Assembly (NCBI RefSeq): GCF_001593605.1
Contig: NZ_CP012836.1
Location: 1,116,001-1,180,000, forward strand
Reading direction: 5' to 3'
From: Algoriphagus sanaruensis
GTDB lineage: Bacteria > Bacteroidota > Bacteroidia > Cytophagales > Cyclobacteriaceae
DNA: 64,000 nucleotides
The translations under genes were made by a program, and so were the position numbers. Below, one piece after another: positions 61,174 through 64,000 of this stretch; the first letter of the stretch is position 1; each line of letters starts with the position of its first letter. The notes under the pieces were generated by a model. The model was not told the DNA's origin and searched no databases. It saw nothing but the letters and a program-made list of their open reading frames with translations.

Positions 61174-63105
61174 ATGAAAGTTCGTTTGTTGTTACCGCTG
61201 ATTTACCTAGGATTTTGGATCACTACTCAGGCTCAGAGTCCACGGTATATTATTGATAGCCTAGGCCTGCAGCTCAGAGAAGCTACCTCACCTGAGGATA
61301 GAGTGGGTATTTACTCTGAGCTTACTTGGTATTGGGCAATGGTCAATTTGGATTCCGCACTTGCCTACGGAAATCAGGGGCTAGAATTGGCTCAGAAGAT
61401 AGGCGATCAGTCGAAAATTGCCCAGGCCTACAGTGATCTTGGAAATGCCTACAATCAATTGGGGGAGTTTGATCTGGCTAAAAATGCCTATCGAACTGCC
61501 TTACAAATTCGGACAGCATTGGGTGATTCGACAGGGATGGCTGGGAGTAAAAGCAATCTTGCTTCCATTCATCAGCGCTTGTACCAGACGGACTCTGCGA
61601 TGGCCTATTATGTGGAGGCATTGTCCTACTACGAAAAAGTTGGAAATGATCGATACGTGAATTTTATAAAAAATAACCTGGGAGTTCTACATGAGGATCT
61701 TCGAAATTATCCCAAGGCATTGGAATTCTATGAAGAGGTGGCGGAGTATAGGGAGAAGAATGAAATGATCCAGGATTTGGCCATGCTGTACAACAACATG
61801 GGTAATATTTATAAAAACACTAAATCTTACGATAGATCGGAAGAGTATCTCAAAAAGGCTCTGAAAAATGGTCTTCAGGTCGGAGACTCTTTGGTCATTT
61901 CAGTGACCTATCTGAATCTAGCGTCAATGTACAATGCCGCAGATCGTCCAGATGAGGCAATCCTAGCCGCGGAAACTGGGATTAAAATCGCAGAAAAAGT
62001 CAATTCCAAATATGACCAAGCCATGATGCAGTACGCTCTGGGAAACTCATATTCTAAAAAGAAGCAATACCTCAAGGCAAAATCTGCTTTTCAGTCCGCT
62101 ATTTCAGTGCTTGAAAAATTGAACGCACAGGATGAAGTCTCCTCGATTCAATTGCGGATGATTCCAATTTTTGCTGCGTTGAATATGCCTGATAGTGCGC
62201 AATATTATACTGACTTATACATCGACTACCGAAATACCCTCACCGAAAAACAAATTGAACAGTTCACTGCTGAGCTTCAAACCAAATACGAAACCGAAAA
62301 GAAAGACCAAGAAATAGCTTCACAACAGCTCGCCATACGAAATAAAAACATTCAATTGTATGGCTCCTTGTTTTTAGCCTTGGCTTTGGGAATAGTCGGT
62401 TACTTGCTGTATAGTCAGCAAAAATTAAAAAACCGGCAACTCCAACAAGAAGCTGAACTCAAAGCCGCTTTAGCTCAACTCGAAACCCAAAACAAGCTTC
62501 AAGAACAGCGGATGCTCATTTCCCGTGATCTCCATGATAATATAGGCGCTCAACTCACATTCATCATTTCTGCCATCGAAAACCTCAAATATTTTGAGCC
62601 CATCAAAGAGCAATTGACCGCGCGGTATGACAGCATTGCCAACTTTACCAAGCAGACGATTACCGAACTCAGAGATACGATCTGGGCGATGAATAGTGGG
62701 CAGGTTAGTTGGGAGTCGCTCACTGGAAGGATTCAGGATTACCTTCAGAAAGCCCGACAGTCTACGCCTTCCATTGATTTTTCATTTGAAAAAGATCCTA
62801 GTATTGCTGGGGACCAAACGATCAATTCCTCAGATAGCATCCAGATTTTGAGAATTATCCAAGAGGCAGTCCAAAATGCTGTCAAATATTCAGGAGCAAA
62901 AGTTGTCCATGTTCAGGTGCGAAAAAGTGCGGATGGATTCCAGATTGAAATTTCAGATGATGGAAAGGGATTCGAGGAAAGCGCCATCAACCCTGGAAAT
63001 GGACTTTACAATATGCGAAAGCGTGCCGAAGAACTAGGAGGCTTGCTTGAATTGAATTCTAATCCTGGAAAGGGGACCCAAATTACCCTCCGTTGGAAAG
63101 AATAA
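61174..63105 (+). CDS. TPR-containing sensor histidine kinase (HisKA_3/HATPase type)
   Basis: 643 residues. Signal peptide to about 20 (TQAQS), then a sensing domain of about seven tetratricopeptide repeats (SDLGNAYNQLGEFDLAKNAY and similar) to residue 350, a membrane segment at about 392-413, a coiled coil and the kinase. The phospho-acceptor is His454 in SRDLHDNIGAQL, the HisKA_3 pattern of LuxR/NarL-type systems. ATP-binding boxes: N box NAVKYSG near 568, DDGKGF, and NGLYNMRKRAEELGG at the end. No response regulator is adjacent, so this is an orphan kinase in the window. The TPR sensor in the periplasm is likely to bind a protein or peptide partner. Confidence 0.93.
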   Translation: MKVRLLLPLIYLGFWITTQAQSPRYIIDSLGLQLREATSPEDRVGIYSELTWYWAMVNLDSALAYGNQGLELAQKIGDQSKIAQAYSDLGNAYNQLGEFDLAKNAYRTALQIRTALGDSTGMAGSKSNLASIHQRLYQTDSAMAYYVEALSYYEKVGNDRYVNFIKNNLGVLHEDLRNYPKALEFYEEVAEYREKNEMIQDLAMLYNNMGNIYKNTKSYDRSEEYLKKALKNGLQVGDSLVISVTYLNLASMYNAADRPDEAILAAETGIKIAEKVNSKYDQAMMQYALGNSYSKKKQYLKAKSAFQSAISVLEKLNAQDEVSSIQLRMIPIFAALNMPDSAQYYTDLYIDYRNTLTEKQIEQFTAELQTKYETEKKDQEIASQQLAIRNKNIQLYGSLFLALALGIVGYLLYSQQKLKNRQLQQEAELKAALAQLETQNKLQEQRMLISRDLHDNIGAQLTFIISAIENLKYFEPIKEQLTARYDSIANFTKQTITELRDTIWAMNSGQVSWESLTGRIQDYLQKARQSTPSIDFSFEKDPSIAGDQTINSSDSIQILRIIQEAVQNAVKYSGAKVVHVQVRKSADGFQIEISDDGKGFEESAINPGNGLYNMRKRAEELGGLLELNSNPGKGTQITLRWKE

Positions 63106-63155
63106 GGTAAGCGAAATAGGCTTTTTGTCGTATTTCCTGCCCGATCTTTCAGGGA

Positions 63156-63163
63156 TAATTTTG
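63156..63163 (+). promoter_or_regulatory. -7 box ahead of the small membrane protein gene
   Basis: TAATTTTG is an exact TAnnTTTG match, 19 nt before the ATG at 63183. No TTG lies at the usual distance upstream. Confidence 0.3.
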
Positions 63164-63182
63164 GAGGATTAAGTGCCAATCG

Positions 63183-63479
63183 ATGGAAGCGTTTCTCTTT
63201 GGAAAGTGGGTAATTTATATCCTTCTAAGCATGGGATGGGGAGGACTGTTCATTTTCCAACTGATCCAGTATTGGGCTTTTAGACGACAAGAAACCAAGC
63301 GTTTTCTACACCTTAGGCAGCTTCAGCAGCTCGTGGAACTTGAGCTTCGAAGATCCCGAATTTTGTCCCAATCTTCATCCAAGGAGTTGATTCTCCCCGC
63401 TTCTGTTCAGGAACAATTGGAGTTAATCAACTTGCAACTGGAAGCTTTAAAAAAATCCGAAATCAAAAACCAACCTTAG
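63183..63479 (+). CDS. Small membrane protein with coiled coil
   Basis: 98 residues. One membrane segment at about 8-30 (WVIYILLSMGWGGLFIFQLI), followed by a charged helix likely to form a coiled coil (RFLHLRQLQQLVELELRRSR, then LELINLQLEALKK). Not recognised. It follows the kinase by 77 nt and could be an accessory of it; a short gene after an orphan kinase is suggestive but not proof. Its 3' end overlaps the convergent GH16 gene by 17 nt. Confidence 0.6.
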   Translation: MEAFLFGKWVIYILLSMGWGGLFIFQLIQYWAFRRQETKRFLHLRQLQQLVELELRRSRILSQSSSKELILPASVQEQLELINLQLEALKKSEIKNQP

Positions 63480-64000
63480 GGCGATACTCCATCCAGTCTA
63501 CTTGAAGTTCATACCTCCTCTTGGGAGCCTCAGTAGCCTCTGGTTTGGTTTCTACTCCCCAATTTGCGGTATGCCAAAAGTTGATTCGATATTTTGATGG
63601 ATGCTGAGGAATTCCATTTTCACCTTGGTAATCCCACAGGATCAAGGTATCGGCAGAGACGGGATGAATCATCCACCATCGAACACGTTCCTCGTTCCAG
63701 TCAAAACCGTACGTGTGAAACTGAGAAGATGCGTCAAAATCCGGGATAGCTTCAATCGTTTGAGGAGAGGTATCAGTCAATGGTTTCCGTTCCCTTGCGT
63801 AGTCGAGCCGTTCTTCACTGGTATAGATAATTCCTTCAGCCAGGTTGATCGTTCTTCCAACTCGCCTGAGGGAATCGGGTTTCCCGGTCCAAGTTCCTAC
63901 ATAGATGATTCTAGGATCGGCAATAAGCCATTCAAAATCGATTTCACTAAGTCCTAAGACTTTATCTTCATGGTAAGTGAACAACCCGACCACTGCCCCT
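63463..64000 (-). CDS. GH16 family glycoside hydrolase, C-terminal part
   Basis: Partial: the frame is open to the end of the window (the true start lies beyond 64000), giving about 178 residues. The catalytic motif EIDFE (near SEIDFEWL) fits the GH16 E-x-D-x-x-E type variant E-I-D-x-E, and FHTYGFDWNEERVRWW is the typical strand following it. GH16 enzymes cleave beta-1,3 or beta-1,4 glucans, agar, carrageenan and similar. A jelly-roll fold is expected. The specificity cannot be told from this part. Confidence 0.88.
   Translation of the reverse strand, partial: GAVVGLFTYHEDKVLGLSEIDFEWLIADPRIIYVGTWTGKPDSLRRVGRTINLAEGIIYTSEERLDYARERKPLTDTSPQTIEAIPDFDASSQFHTYGFDWNEERVRWWMIHPVSADTLILWDYQGENGIPQHPSKYRINFWHTANWGVETKPEATEAPKRRYELQVDWMEYRPKVGF

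Noticed and set aside
1-64000. tRNA, rRNA or known riboswitch
   Set aside because: I looked through the intergenic spaces and saw no cloverleaf, rRNA sequence or riboswitch core that I could support; a covariance-model search would be decisive.

Overview
The window looks like chromosomal DNA from a Bacteroidota bacterium, most likely of the Cytophagales (Cyclobacteriaceae, Algoriphagus-like). The reasons are a SusC/SusD pair, many lipoproteins with short signal peptides, gliding genes gldA-gldF-gldG, a type IX secretion C-terminal sorting domain, DUF4290 next to murA, and several promoters matching the Bacteroidota pattern TTG, about 19 nt, TAnnTTTG. Family names come from reading the proteins; no database search was possible. 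I saw no tRNA, rRNA, prophage or CRISPR array.

Layout. 1-14257: the end of a SusC gene, a SusD gene, three tandem paralogous ~1090-residue FG-GAP/VCBS + ASPIC/UnbV lipoproteins with a small lipoprotein between the first two, then a vanadium haloperoxidase/PAP2-like lipoprotein with its own promoter. This is the most coherent uncharacterised system here: a surface uptake pair with giant propeller-type lipoproteins and a phosphatase/haloperoxidase-fold enzyme. 14360-16384 (minus): nadD, gmk, a small anti-sigma-like protein and an ECF sigma factor, tightly packed. 16514-22859 (plus): a lipid A-type acyltransferase, a PcrA/UvrD helicase, DUF4290, MurA (Asp in place of the catalytic Cys) and a GT61-like glycosyltransferase.

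22965-26958: a sugar-acid dehydratase of the IlvD/Edd family, two short-chain dehydrogenases and an acetoacetate-decarboxylase-fold protein, probably one catabolic operon. 26986-29104: a lipoprotein of unknown function, a Tat-exported Nif3-like protein and a DUF2059 protein. 29138-31441 (minus): a Tat-signal small subunit and a GMC flavoprotein. 31499-32450: a REP-type hairpin array on both sides of an IS200-like (RAYT) transposase whose HUH motif is damaged.

32648-43232: a DUF1648 membrane protein; an M20 peptidase, GH13 amylase and GH25 lysozyme set; an esterase and sulfatase pair divergent from a Tat-exported sugar isomerase-like TIM barrel; a glyoxalase-fold protein; a trypsin-like PDZ protease without signal peptide; and a VF530 protein. 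43417-51376 (minus): dnaN, the gldA-gldF-gldG operon, rnhA, marC, DUF2461 and murF. 51467-64000: a T9SS-sorted FG-GAP protein, an amidohydrolase, an unknown membrane protein, an S9 peptidase, an acyl-CoA dehydrogenase (minus), a TPR histidine kinase, a small membrane protein and the end of a GH16 enzyme (minus).

Taken together, housekeeping genes (cell wall, replication, NAD and GMP synthesis) alternate with surface nutrient-scavenging genes (SusCD, GH13, GH16, GH25, sulfatase, esterase, peptidases, sugar-acid catabolism). This suits a heterotroph living on polymers.
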